From the NCBI GenBank assembly GCA_035296965.1, contig DATGZX010000332.1, forward strand, positions 84,359 through 148,358: 64,000 nt of DNA, read 5' to 3'. The first letter of the stretch is position 1. The number at the start of each line of letters is the position of its first letter. Positions 42,760-51,633 of the stretch are shown here, one piece after another. The notes beneath the pieces are model-generated. The model was not told where the DNA came from. It searched no databases and worked only from the letters and a program-made list of their open reading frames with translations. The stretch comes from DATGZX01 sp035296965 (GTDB lineage Bacteria; Planctomycetota; Planctomycetia; Gemmatales; Gemmataceae). The position numbers and the translations under genes were made by a program.

Positions 42760-42817
42760 ACCCGGCCCCTGACGTGGCACGGCTCGCCGGCGAGCCGAGC
42801 CACGTCAGGGGCCGGGT
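42760..42817. terminator. Long palindrome downstream of pyruvate carboxylase
   Basis: Arms 42760-42788 and 42789-42817 (29 bases each) differ at one position and have no loop. The core is CCGGCCCCTGACGTGGC. It lies 20 bases past the pyc stop on the minus strand and could act as its terminator, or be another repeat. The rest of 42305-42836 has no gene that I can support. Confidence 0.6.
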
Positions 42818-42836
42818 AACCCTTACCGGGTGACGC

Positions 42837-45800
42837 TTACTCGAACCTCAACAACAAATCTCCCCCCTCCACCTGCGTTCCCGGCCTCACCAGCACTTCG
42901 GCCACGCGCCCGCCGTGCTCTGCATAGACGGTAGTCTCCATCTTCATCGCCTCCAGCGTGAAGAGCTTCTGCCCGGCAGCCACCTCTTCGCCCGGCGCCA
43001 CCGTGGCCATGACGATGAGGCCTGGCATGGGGGCGCCCACGTGCAATGGGTTCTGCGGGTCCGCCTTGGGATGGTGCTGGGCCTCGCCCGCCAGCGAATG
43101 ATCGACAACCGGCACGTCGCGCGGCTGGCCGTTGAGTTCGAAGAACACAAGGCGCTTGCCGTCGGGCTGCGCGTCGCCCAGCGTGATGAATTTGATAATC
43201 AGCGTCTTGCCGGGCTCGATGTCCACGCTCATCTCTTCGCCCGGTTCCATGCCGTAGAAGAAAACCGGGGTCGGCAGCAAGCTCGTGTCCGAGTACTTTT
43301 GCTGGTGGGCGTTGAACTCCGGGAACACACGCGGATAGAGAAGATAGCAAAGGACATCGCGCTCGGTCGCGGTCCGGTGGAGCTGCCGTTCGAGCTGCGT
43401 TGCAGTAGCGGCAAAATCTGCCGGCGGCAATGTGGCCCCTGGGCGGCCGCGCAGCGGCTTCTTGCCGCGCAGCACGCGTTTTTGCAGCACCTTCGGAAAG
43501 CCGCCCGGAGGCTGCCCCAGCCGGCCCTCGAAGAACTCCACCACCGACTCCGGGTACGCCAGCTCGCGCTTTCCCTCCAGTACGTCTTCCGCCGTGAGGC
43601 TATTGCCCACCATGAAGAGCGCCATATCGCCCACAACCTTGGAAGTCGGCGTCACCTTGATCAGGTCGCCGAACATCCGGTTGACTTCCGCGTACATCCG
43701 GCAAACGTCGGCCCAGCGCGATTCAAGACCCAGCGCGTGCGCTTGCTGGTAAAGATTCGTGAACTGTCCGCCCGGCATTTCGTGGCGATAGACATTGGCA
43801 CTTGATGCCGGAGCGAATGGCCCTGTCGCCGTCACATCGAACGGGCGGTAGTATTGCCGCACGGCTTCCCAGTAATCGGCGCCGGCCTGGAGCGGCTCGA
43901 AGGGGAGCCCCGTGTTGCGCGCATGGAAGCGCAGCGCCTCAACCAGCGAGTTGAGGTTCACCTGGCTGGTCATTCCGGAGAACGGAGCCATGGCGGCATC
44001 GACAATATTCACGCCTTCCTCGGCCGCCATCAAGAGAGATGCCATCTGGCCGCCGGCGCAATCGTGCGTGTGGAAGTGGATGGGGATGCCGATCTCCTGC
44101 TTGAGCGCATGGACGAGCATCTTGGCAGCGGCAGGCTTGCACAACCCAGCCATGTCCTTGATGGCCAGCAGATTCGCGCCCGCCTCTTCCAGCTGCTTCG
44201 CCAGCCCCACGTAATACTTGAGGTCGTACTTGGTCCGGCTCTCGTCCAGAATGTCGCCGGTGTAGCAGATGGCTGCTTCGCAGAGCATGCCGGTGCTGCG
44301 CACCGCGTCGAGCGCCAGGCGCAGATTGGGCAGCCAGTTCAGCGCGTCGAAGATGCGGAACAGGTCGATCCCCGCCGCGGCAGATTCCTTGACGAACGCC
44401 CGCACAACATTGTCAGGGTAGTTGGTATACCCCACCGCGTTAGCGGACCGAAGGAGCATTTGAAACACGATGTTCGGGATGCGTTCGCGCAAGTTGGCCA
44501 GACGTTCCCAGGGAGATTCCTTGAGGAAGCGCATCGACACGTCGAACGTCGCCCCGCCCCACATCTCGAGTGAGAACAACCCGGCAAGCTCCGCGGCATA
44601 GAACGGAGCGATCTGCAGCATGTCATAGGTGCGCATGCGCGTGGCCAGGAGTGATTGATGCGCGTCGCGGAACGTGGTGTCGGTCAGAAGCAGCGGCCGC
44701 TGTTTGAGGACCCAGCGCGCGAAGCCTTCCGCACCGAGTTTGAGGAAGCGATCGCGGCTGCCCATCGGCTGGGCCCGCTGTTCCGGGGCCTCTCCTAGGC
44801 GAGCGGCAGCAATTGTTCTCCCCTCGCCCCGGTACTCCGGGGAGAGGGGGCCGGGGTAAGGGGGCGTGGCCGGGGATCGTTCGTCCCCCTCACCCCCGAC
44901 CCCTCTCCCCCGAAGCGGGGGAGAGGGGAGATTATTACCTGTCCCTTGCCCAACCGGCTTGGCGACCTGTTCGGCAGGCGGCGCCGGCACAGGCGCCGGG
45001 GTGCGGATTACCGTCCACGAACCGCGAGCGACGGCCGGATGCCCGTTCACAATGATTTCGCCGATGTAGCTCAGCAGCTTGGTGGCGCGGTCCTTTCGTG
45101 TCGACAGGCGAAACAAGGTCGGCGTTTCGTCCAGGAAGTGCGTCGTGTAACGACCGGCCAAGAAGTCGGCGTTCGTGACGAGGTTGAGCAGGAATGGGAT
45201 GTTGGTTTTGACGCCACGGATGCGAAATTCCTGCAGCGAACGCTCCATGCGTCGAGCAGCGTCGACAAAGCGCAGGCCATGCGCCGTGACCTTCACGAGA
45301 AGAGAGTCATAGAACGGCGTGATCACAGCCCCGGAAAAGGCGGTGCCTGCGTCGAGCCGAATACCCATGCCGCTGGCCGAGCGATAGTGTGTAAGCCGGC
45401 CATAGTTGGGGACAAAATTGTTGGTCGGATCTTCGGTCGTCACCCGGCACTGCAAAGCGTAGCCATGCGTGCGCACATTTTCCTGCGCCCCCAGGCCGAT
45501 TTCCGGATCGCCGAGCGGCTTGCCCTGGGCGATCAAGATCTGGCCCTTGACGATGTCGTAGCCGGTCACCTCCTCGGTGACCGTATGCTCAACCTGGATG
45601 CGCGGGTTGACTTCGATGAAGTAGAACTGGCCCGACTCGACGTCCAGAAGGAATTCCACAGTGCCGGCATTGTCGAGGCGCACCGCTCTGCCGACGGCCA
45701 GGGCGGCATCGAGGATTTGTGTGCGCGTGCTGGAGTCGAGATCGAGCGCGGGGGCGACCTCGACAATCTTCTGATGGCGGCGTTGCAAGGAGCAATCGCG

Positions 45801-46502
45801 CTCGTAAAGATGGACGAGGTTGCCCTGCTGGTCGCCCAGAAGCTGCACTTCGATGTGGCGGGCTTTGGAGATGTACTTTTCCAGGAAGACGTCGGCAACG
45901 CCGAACGCGGCCCCGGCCTCGCGGCGTGCTTGCTCCAGGGCCTCATCAAGCTCGTCGGCGGAGCGGGCGACGCGCATGCCGCGTCCCCCGCCCCCCATCG
46001 ATGCCTTGACAATCACCGGATAGCCGAGCCTGCGCGCCAGTGCTGCCGCCTCGGCGCCGGCACGGACGGGATGTTCGCTGCCCGCCAAGATGGGCACGCC
46101 TGCCTGGGTCGCGATCTTGCGGGCGGCTACTTTATCGCCCAGCTGTTCGAGGATCTCGACGCGCGGGCCCACAAAAGTGATCCCCGCTTCCTTGCAGGCC
46201 CGGCCGAAGACGGGGTTTTCGGAGAGGAAGCCGTAGCCGGGATGGATGGCGTCAATCCCGTGCCGCCGTGCGAGCGCGACGATTCCCGGAATATCCAAAT
46301 AGGCGCGTATCGGCTCGCCGGGTTTGCCGACGGGATAGGCTTCGTCGGCCTTGAACCGATGCAAGGCGAACCGGTCTTCATGCGAATAGATGGCGACCGT
46401 GCGGATGCCGAGTTCGTGCGAGGAGCGAAAAACGCGGATGGCGATTTCGCTCCGGTTGGCAACCAGCAACTTATGGACAGTCCGTGATGCTTCCTCCGAC
46501 AT
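42837..46502 (-). CDS. pyc: Pyruvate carboxylase
   Basis: 1221 residues from the ATG at 46502 (a TTG six bases upstream is possible). The biotin carboxylase part comes first (ANRSEIAIRVFR, GGGGRGMR, FIEVNPRIQVEHTVTEEVTG), then the carboxyltransferase (DTTFRDAHQSLLATRMRTYD, HFHTHD), and the C-terminal biotin carrier has EAMKMET with the biotinylated Lys. It makes oxaloacetate from pyruvate. The linker between the first two parts, about residues 522-562, is encoded by an in-frame palindromic repeat (44816-44935). The neighbouring pyruvate:ferredoxin oxidoreductase acts on the same substrate. Confidence 0.95.
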   Translation of the reverse strand: MSEEASRTVHKLLVANRSEIAIRVFRSSHELGIRTVAIYSHEDRFALHRFKADEAYPVGKPGEPIRAYLDIPGIVALARRHGIDAIHPGYGFLSENPVFGRACKEAGITFVGPRVEILEQLGDKVAARKIATQAGVPILAGSEHPVRAGAEAAALARRLGYPVIVKASMGGGGRGMRVARSADELDEALEQARREAGAAFGVADVFLEKYISKARHIEVQLLGDQQGNLVHLYERDCSLQRRHQKIVEVAPALDLDSSTRTQILDAALAVGRAVRLDNAGTVEFLLDVESGQFYFIEVNPRIQVEHTVTEEVTGYDIVKGQILIAQGKPLGDPEIGLGAQENVRTHGYALQCRVTTEDPTNNFVPNYGRLTHYRSASGMGIRLDAGTAFSGAVITPFYDSLLVKVTAHGLRFVDAARRMERSLQEFRIRGVKTNIPFLLNLVTNADFLAGRYTTHFLDETPTLFRLSTRKDRATKLLSYIGEIIVNGHPAVARGSWTVIRTPAPVPAPPAEQVAKPVGQGTGNNLPSPPLRGRGVGGEGDERSPATPPYPGPLSPEYRGEGRTIAAARLGEAPEQRAQPMGSRDRFLKLGAEGFARWVLKQRPLLLTDTTFRDAHQSLLATRMRTYDMLQIAPFYAAELAGLFSLEMWGGATFDVSMRFLKESPWERLANLRERIPNIVFQMLLRSANAVGYTNYPDNVVRAFVKESAAAGIDLFRIFDALNWLPNLRLALDAVRSTGMLCEAAICYTGDILDESRTKYDLKYYVGLAKQLEEAGANLLAIKDMAGLCKPAAAKMLVHALKQEIGIPIHFHTHDCAGGQMASLLMAAEEGVNIVDAAMAPFSGMTSQVNLNSLVEALRFHARNTGLPFEPLQAGADYWEAVRQYYRPFDVTATGPFAPASSANVYRHEMPGGQFTNLYQQAHALGLESRWADVCRMYAEVNRMFGDLIKVTPTSKVVGDMALFMVGNSLTAEDVLEGKRELAYPESVVEFFEGRLGQPPGGFPKVLQKRVLRGKKPLRGRPGATLPPADFAATATQLERQLHRTATERDVLCYLLYPRVFPEFNAHQQKYSDTSLLPTPVFFYGMEPGEEMSVDIEPGKTLIIKFITLGDAQPDGKRLVFFELNGQPRDVPVVDHSLAGEAQHHPKADPQNPLHVGAPMPGLIVMATVAPGEEVAAGQKLFTLEAMKMETTVYAEHGGRVAEVLVRPGTQVEGGDLLLRFE
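44816..44935. repeat. Palindromic repeat inserted in frame within pyc
   Basis: About 120 bases with two hairpins (CCCCTCGCCCCGG.../GGGGAGAGGGG and CCCCTCTCCCCC.../GGGGGAGAGGGG) and outer GGGG.TAAGGGGG/CCCCCTCACCCC pairing. Its ends match the palindrome at 36681-36718, including AGGTAATAATCTCCCCTC. It encodes roughly 40 residues rich in Pro, Gly, Arg and Ser without a stop. Confidence 0.8.
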
Positions 46503-46680
46503 GCGCAATAAACTTTCCCTGTATCCCAGGCGAGCGCGAAAAGCTCGTCACAAAACAGGCACACATTACGCGAGTATCCTAGAGAATCGAGTTCCCGGCA
46601 CCTAGTAGGGGCGAGGGACGAGGGGCTAGGGGAGAGTGGCGAGGGAAGAGTAGTGAGTGGAGAGAGTGAGGGGCGCAGGT

Positions 46681-47586
46681 CTAGCCGTCGACCCGGCCCG
46701 CCCCCTCACCCAGGAACACATCCAAGCCCGTTCGCGACGCCTGCCGATAGATGGGTTCCAGCGTTGCCAGAAATGGCTGTTCGCCGCGCCAAAAGGGGAA
46801 ACTTCCCAGCCGCTTCAGCAAAGCTGCCGTAACCGGCGGAGCCTGCACGTCGCCGAAGAAATCATCGGGCAGGGTTCCCATTCTCCAAAACGAAGTCGGA
46901 TCTGTGGGGAGCACCTCTTTCACGGGCTCCGGCTTGGCTTTCCGCTCGTCAACGGGAGCCCTTTTTCGTTTTGGTTTCTTCCCCGTTGCAGGAGTTCCGG
47001 AATCCCCTAGCCGTTGCAGCAGTTCTTCCCGGCTCAAGCCACGCAGCTTGAAAATGAGGAAGGGATCGCGATCGAACTCCTCGCCCAGAAGGTAGTAGAC
47101 GGCCGCAATGTGTTTGCAAGGGTTGGACCAATCGGGACAGGAGCATGCGGTGCTGAGATCGCCGAGCTTCTCCGGAAACAGAGACAAGCGGGCTTTCTTG
47201 AACAGGTCTTCGATGTCCTCGGGCATTTCTCCCGCCAGGAGCTTGGCGGCAAAGCGCGCTTCGCAGCCCAATTCCTTTACCACCTTTGTCCAATCCGGCT
47301 CGCTAAGAGTCTTCACCTTGATGGTGATGTCGTACGGTTTCGGCCGTGAACCCTGCACCTTGGCCTTGACGTGACCCTTGTCGATGTCGATAGACAACAC
47401 CTGGCCGCGACGTGCGTAAGAGCGCCCCCGACCCAAGCGGGCACCGATCTGAAAGCTCTCCAAAACGCTGATCCAGCGCTTTGCCCACCAGCTCGTTCCA
47501 AAGCTCTTGGATTGGCTTTTGATGCCGCCCTTTGCTTCGCGAGGCTTGGATCGTGCGAAGCGAGGGTAAAAATCGCGATACCACAT
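46681..47586 (-). CDS. SWIM zinc-finger protein partnered with a SNF2 helicase
   Basis: 301 residues. The SWIM motif is visible as STACSCPDWSNPCKHIAAV (CxCx(n)CxH). The N-terminal region has SFGTSWWAKRWISVLESF and YARRGQVLSIDID, typical of bacterial SWIM proteins encoded with SNF2 family ATPases. The C-terminal third is Lys/Pro-rich then helical. It lies 120 bases downstream of the SNF2 gene on the same strand. The pair probably acts together on nucleic acid or protein complexes; the biological role of bacterial SNF2-SWIM pairs is poorly known. Confidence 0.85.
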   Translation of the reverse strand: MWYRDFYPRFARSKPREAKGGIKSQSKSFGTSWWAKRWISVLESFQIGARLGRGRSYARRGQVLSIDIDKGHVKAKVQGSRPKPYDITIKVKTLSEPDWTKVVKELGCEARFAAKLLAGEMPEDIEDLFKKARLSLFPEKLGDLSTACSCPDWSNPCKHIAAVYYLLGEEFDRDPFLIFKLRGLSREELLQRLGDSGTPATGKKPKRKRAPVDERKAKPEPVKEVLPTDPTSFWRMGTLPDDFFGDVQAPPVTAALLKRLGSFPFWRGEQPFLATLEPIYRQASRTGLDVFLGEGAGRVDG

Positions 47587-47706
47587 GCAAGTGCCCCAAT
47601 GGTGATTCAGGGTCAGTTATTCCATTCGCACCAGGCAAGATAGGCTTCGATCCACTCGAAGCCTTCCGGATGCGGCTCTATCCAATCTTGTTCTCTTCCG
47701 ATGGAG

Positions 47707-50700
47707 CTACTCTGCCACAGCTCCTTGCCGTAGCGTGAACAGTTCCTTCAATTGCCGATTCGAGAGTTCCGTGAGCCAGCCTTCGCCGGTGCCGACTACC
47801 TTCGCAGCGATCTCCTGCTTGCTCTCTATCATTTCGTCGATCTTCTCTTCCAATGTCCCCACGCACAAGAATTTATGGACCTGCACGTTGCGGGTTTGGC
47901 CGATGCGGAAGGCCCGGTCGGTCGCCTGATTTTCCACGGCCGGGTTCCACCAGCGATCAAAGTGGAATACGTGGTTGGCCGCTGTCAGGTTCAAACCAGT
48001 CCCGCCGGCCTTGAGCGACAACACGAAGATGCGCGGTCCCTCCGCGCCAGCATGACCGTTGCTTCCTCCTTGGAAACGAGCGACGAGTAAGTCTCTTTGT
48101 TTCTTGGTCACGCCGCCGTGTAGAAAAAGGACCTCTCGGCCGAACATCTCCTGTAAATGGCGCTTGATGATTGCTCCCATCTCGGTGAACTGCGTGAAGA
48201 TGAGCGCCTTGTCGCCTGCCTCCAGCGCCTCCTCCAGCATTTCCGTCAGACGAGCCAACTTTCCCGAGCGGTCGGGAATGGCCGAGTTGTCGCCCAGGAA
48301 CTGCGCCGGGTGGTTGCACACCTGTTTCAATTTCGAAAGAGTGGCCAGGACCACGCCCTTCCGCTGAATCCCGCGCTCAACTCCCTTAAGGGCCGTGTTG
48401 GCTTCTTCAACGACGGCTGCGTAGAGGGAAGCTTGTTCCTTGGTCAGCGTGCAAAAGACCTTCATTTCCAGCTTTTCCGGCAGATCGGCGATGATAGTTT
48501 TATCAGTCTTGAGACGGCGCAAGAGGAATGGTCCTGTCAGACGTTTCAAGCGCTGGGCTGCCTCAGGGTCGTGGGTCGCCTGGATCGGTACGAAAAAGTT
48601 CCGTTTGAACTCCGCCCGAGTTCCCAAAAGGCCGGGATTGAGGAACTCCATGATCGACCACAGATCGCCGACGTGGTTCTCGACCGGTGTTCCGGTGAGC
48701 GCAATCCGATAATCCGCCCTGAGAGAACGGGCAGCTTGTGCTTGCTTCGTTTCGGCGTTCTTGATGTTCTGTGCCTCATCGAGAATGACTCCCGCCCACG
48801 CTACCTGCTCAAAGAGCGGAAAATCGCGGTGCAGCAGCGCGAAGCTCGATAGGACGATAGCTTGTTTCGCAGCCAGCTTCTTGAAAGCAGCTCCTTTCAG
48901 GCGCTGCTGGCCATGGTGAACGAGGACCGGCAAATCCGGCGTGAAACGCGCTGCCTCCTTTTGCCAGTTCCCAACAACCGACATGGGACAAATCAGGAGC
49001 GTCGGCCGATTGCCGTTGGACTGCCAATCCCGTTGGATCAAGGCAAGGGTCTGCACGGTTTTGCCCAGACCCATGTCGTCGGCCAGACACGCGCCCAGCC
49101 CCCAGCGACGTAAGAAGCTTAGCCATGAGAGCCCGCGCCCCTGGTAGGGACGCAAAGCACCCTGGAAACGCTCTGAGGGCGACACTTCTTCATAAGCGGC
49201 CTGGCTTTCCAGCTTGGCCAACAGATCGCCGATCCATCCACTGGCGTCCACGCCGCCAAAGGCGACTGCGGAGGAAACATGGCTCCCGCCCAAGGCCATC
49301 TGCACGATCTCGCGCGCGCTAGCCGCACTGCCACCTTTGCGTTTCCAGAAGTCGAGGGCTGCTTGAATCTCCTCGGCCGAGAGCTGCACCCATTGGCCGC
49401 GCACATTGACGAGCGGAGCTTTGAGCTTGGCCAGAGTTTCCAATTCCTGCAGCGTCAACTCCTGGGCGCCGATCGCCACCTTCCAATCGAAGCGGACGAT
49501 CTCATCGAGCGACAATCCACTGGACCCCCGCAACTTGGGGGTCCTTACTTCGGCGCGGAGGGTCAACTTTACCTTCGTCCCCTTCCGGGACCACCAAGCA
49601 GGTAGGAGCACGCCGAAGCCAGCCTGTTCCAGCAGCCAGGCCTTTTCCATAAGGAATCCGTGAGCGCCGCTGGCGTCAAGGTCTGCACCGGCCGGTGTCG
49701 CGGTCTTCAAGCTCTCTTCAATGAGAGGGCAAACCGCGGCTGCCTGCCCGAGAGCGGACAAGAGGTATTCCCGTGCATGGAACGAAGCGCGTCGCAAGAC
49801 CGCAGCTTTGCGGCCCGTGCCATTGCACGCGTCGGCCACGGAAACCAAAAGGCTGGGATCATCCGCGGCCTGCAGCAGGTAGCGCAGGTGCCACGGCTTT
49901 CTCGCGGGAGCAACTGGCGTCTTGGCTGTCTCGCTCCCCTCCGGTTCCTCCAGGCGGAAACACAAACGAAACGGAGTGGAGGAGGTAACCGTTATCGGCC
50001 GCCGCCATTCGCTGATTTGTTCCGTCAATTTCTTTTGTTCGGCATTCTTCTCCTTGAAAACCGCCTCGGAGGATTGCAGCGCGTGCAACCAGCGGTCATG
50101 GATCGACGCTCCGGCAGGGAGCGCATGCCGGCCGTTCCGCCGGGAGCCACTTGCGGCACCTAGCGACGAGCGCACGAGCATATCTACGAGCATTTCGAGA
50201 GCGGTAGACAACACCGTTTCAGCCGGTATATCGGGGGGAGTGGTCGACTCGGAGGCGAACGCTCGGCAGGCGGGCGGCATGACCTTGGCCAGCTGCTTCA
50301 TGCGCTGGACCGTGGGTCCCATCAACACGGGCTCCCAGCGAGCTCGTGGAGATTCTTCTCTGCCGGAAATCCCGGGCAAGAATTGTTCGCGAGCGACCAC
50401 CGTGCCTGCAAACTGCAGAACCTTCGCCCAGTACGAGAGAGTGATGCCGATAATCACGCCCGGAACAAGCGTTTCCTTGCCGGCACATGCACAAAGCAAA
50501 TCGAGAGTCCGCTCGGGAGCAAGTACCAGGCGAGTCACCGGCCAGGGCTGGAGTTCCGCCGCGGTTTGGGGCTCCGGAAACGGCGCGATGAGTGGGCTCG
50601 ATGGGATCGGCTGGTCGCTCACCGTGGGTAGCCAAACTACCGCAGTAGTGCAGGCAGCGGCTTCCGCTGGGGACACGGAAATGACCGCTTGCACGGCTGC

Positions 50701-50859
50701 GACTAGTCGCTCGCAACCAGGGTCGTAGGGCGACGCAGATTGGGGGGCTGTCTTTGACTTGAGCTGCCGTGACTTGCGTGCGGTGCTGAGAGCATCGGGA
50801 AGCGCCTCGCCCCAAAGCGACAAGTGCCCTTTCTCGAAGCCCGCGTGTAAGACGAGCAT
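47707..50859 (-). CDS. SNF2-family helicase-like ATPase
   Basis: 1050 residues. The ATG at 50859 follows AAGGAAG. The C-terminal half is a SNF2 motor: DDMGLGKTVQTLALIQ (Walker A near residue 595), ILDEAQNIKN, ALTGTPVENHVGDLWSI, IFTQFTEMG, LSLKAGGTGLNLTAA and ATDRAFRIGQTRNV. The N-terminal 550 residues resemble the bacterial SNF2-associated (DUF3670-like) region. Such proteins move along duplex DNA without strand separation and may remodel protein-DNA complexes or act with transcription. It precedes the SWIM gene. Length and motifs are complete. Confidence 0.92.
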   Translation of the reverse strand: MLVLHAGFEKGHLSLWGEALPDALSTARKSRQLKSKTAPQSASPYDPGCERLVAAVQAVISVSPAEAAACTTAVVWLPTVSDQPIPSSPLIAPFPEPQTAAELQPWPVTRLVLAPERTLDLLCACAGKETLVPGVIIGITLSYWAKVLQFAGTVVAREQFLPGISGREESPRARWEPVLMGPTVQRMKQLAKVMPPACRAFASESTTPPDIPAETVLSTALEMLVDMLVRSSLGAASGSRRNGRHALPAGASIHDRWLHALQSSEAVFKEKNAEQKKLTEQISEWRRPITVTSSTPFRLCFRLEEPEGSETAKTPVAPARKPWHLRYLLQAADDPSLLVSVADACNGTGRKAAVLRRASFHAREYLLSALGQAAAVCPLIEESLKTATPAGADLDASGAHGFLMEKAWLLEQAGFGVLLPAWWSRKGTKVKLTLRAEVRTPKLRGSSGLSLDEIVRFDWKVAIGAQELTLQELETLAKLKAPLVNVRGQWVQLSAEEIQAALDFWKRKGGSAASAREIVQMALGGSHVSSAVAFGGVDASGWIGDLLAKLESQAAYEEVSPSERFQGALRPYQGRGLSWLSFLRRWGLGACLADDMGLGKTVQTLALIQRDWQSNGNRPTLLICPMSVVGNWQKEAARFTPDLPVLVHHGQQRLKGAAFKKLAAKQAIVLSSFALLHRDFPLFEQVAWAGVILDEAQNIKNAETKQAQAARSLRADYRIALTGTPVENHVGDLWSIMEFLNPGLLGTRAEFKRNFFVPIQATHDPEAAQRLKRLTGPFLLRRLKTDKTIIADLPEKLEMKVFCTLTKEQASLYAAVVEEANTALKGVERGIQRKGVVLATLSKLKQVCNHPAQFLGDNSAIPDRSGKLARLTEMLEEALEAGDKALIFTQFTEMGAIIKRHLQEMFGREVLFLHGGVTKKQRDLLVARFQGGSNGHAGAEGPRIFVLSLKAGGTGLNLTAANHVFHFDRWWNPAVENQATDRAFRIGQTRNVQVHKFLCVGTLEEKIDEMIESKQEIAAKVVGTGEGWLTELSNRQLKELFTLRQGAVAE

Positions 50860-51129
50860 GACTGACTACTTCCTTGATCGCCCGCGGGGATGTCTTCCTG
50901 GGTAGCAGTTCGCACTCACCACCTTTCCAGAGGGCCCTCGTCCCACTCATCCACGCGAGCTGCCCTCACGCGACCCTCTGTAGGTGAATGCAGGATAATG
51001 TAGCGAAACAAGCGTCTCTGTGCGAGAAGTAATAATCGCTAATCAAATTGCGCGATCCGCGCTTTTCGCGAGAACTGTCCAACTGGAAGCGGCTTGCTTT
51101 TGGCCGTTCTGATGGCCCGGCCTTGAGAA

Positions 51130-51234
51130 GCTGCTGAAAAAGGGGCCTGACCCCCTACGAAGCTTCACTGATTTCCGGTCTTCTTGCGGATCGATCGCCA
51201 TTCGTGGAAGGGGTCTGACCCCTTTTTCAGCAGC
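51130..51234. mobile_element. MITE-like element, copy 2
   Basis: A 105-bp relative of the element at 37751-37865. Its inverted arms are 51130-51154 and 51210-51234 (GCTGCTGAAAAAGGGGCCTG at the left end), with CTACGAAGCTTCACTGATTT next to the left arm. It is followed immediately by another palindromic repeat. Confidence 0.8.
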
Positions 51235-51332
51235 CTCTCGGGGGAGAGGGGTTTGGGGTGAGGGGGTTGAGCAATCCTTCAATAGTCTAAAGCCCTCACC
51301 CCCTGCCTCTCTCCTTTGAATAGAGGGGAGAA
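51235..51332. repeat. Two-hairpin repeat abutting MITE copy 2
   Basis: Two hairpins (CTCTCGGGGGAGAG; CTCTCC...GGGGAG) with outer GGGGTGAGGG/CCCTCACCCC pairing. Same family as 40178-40286. The rest of 50860-51633 shows no supportable gene. Confidence 0.65.
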
Positions 51333-51633
51333 AGCAGGCTCGTTGCACTGGTTGCGCAGTCCTCAATAGAGTGTGTTCCCTGGCGGTTTGGGACTGGGGC
51401 AAGGAAGTTCGTCTTTGACCTCAATGGGAATGCCGTTCCGACCTGTGGAGCTATCGAGCAATCGTCGTCGCCAGGCAACAAGCTGCGGAAGAATATGCTA
51501 ATTTTCTCATGAAAGAGTGTGTTTGTCGTGTGAAGTAACCGACGTTTGTGCACTTCCGTGCCCGCCGCGGTAGAGAAGGCTCCAACATTTCTATCCGGCA
51601 GTGGGCCGCCTGCCCAGCGCAAAGAAGATCGAG

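Noticed and set aside
44946..46487. 513-codon plus-strand frame opposite pyc
   Set aside because: Antisense to the biotin carboxylase domain; the reading frame is a by-product of high GC at third positions.
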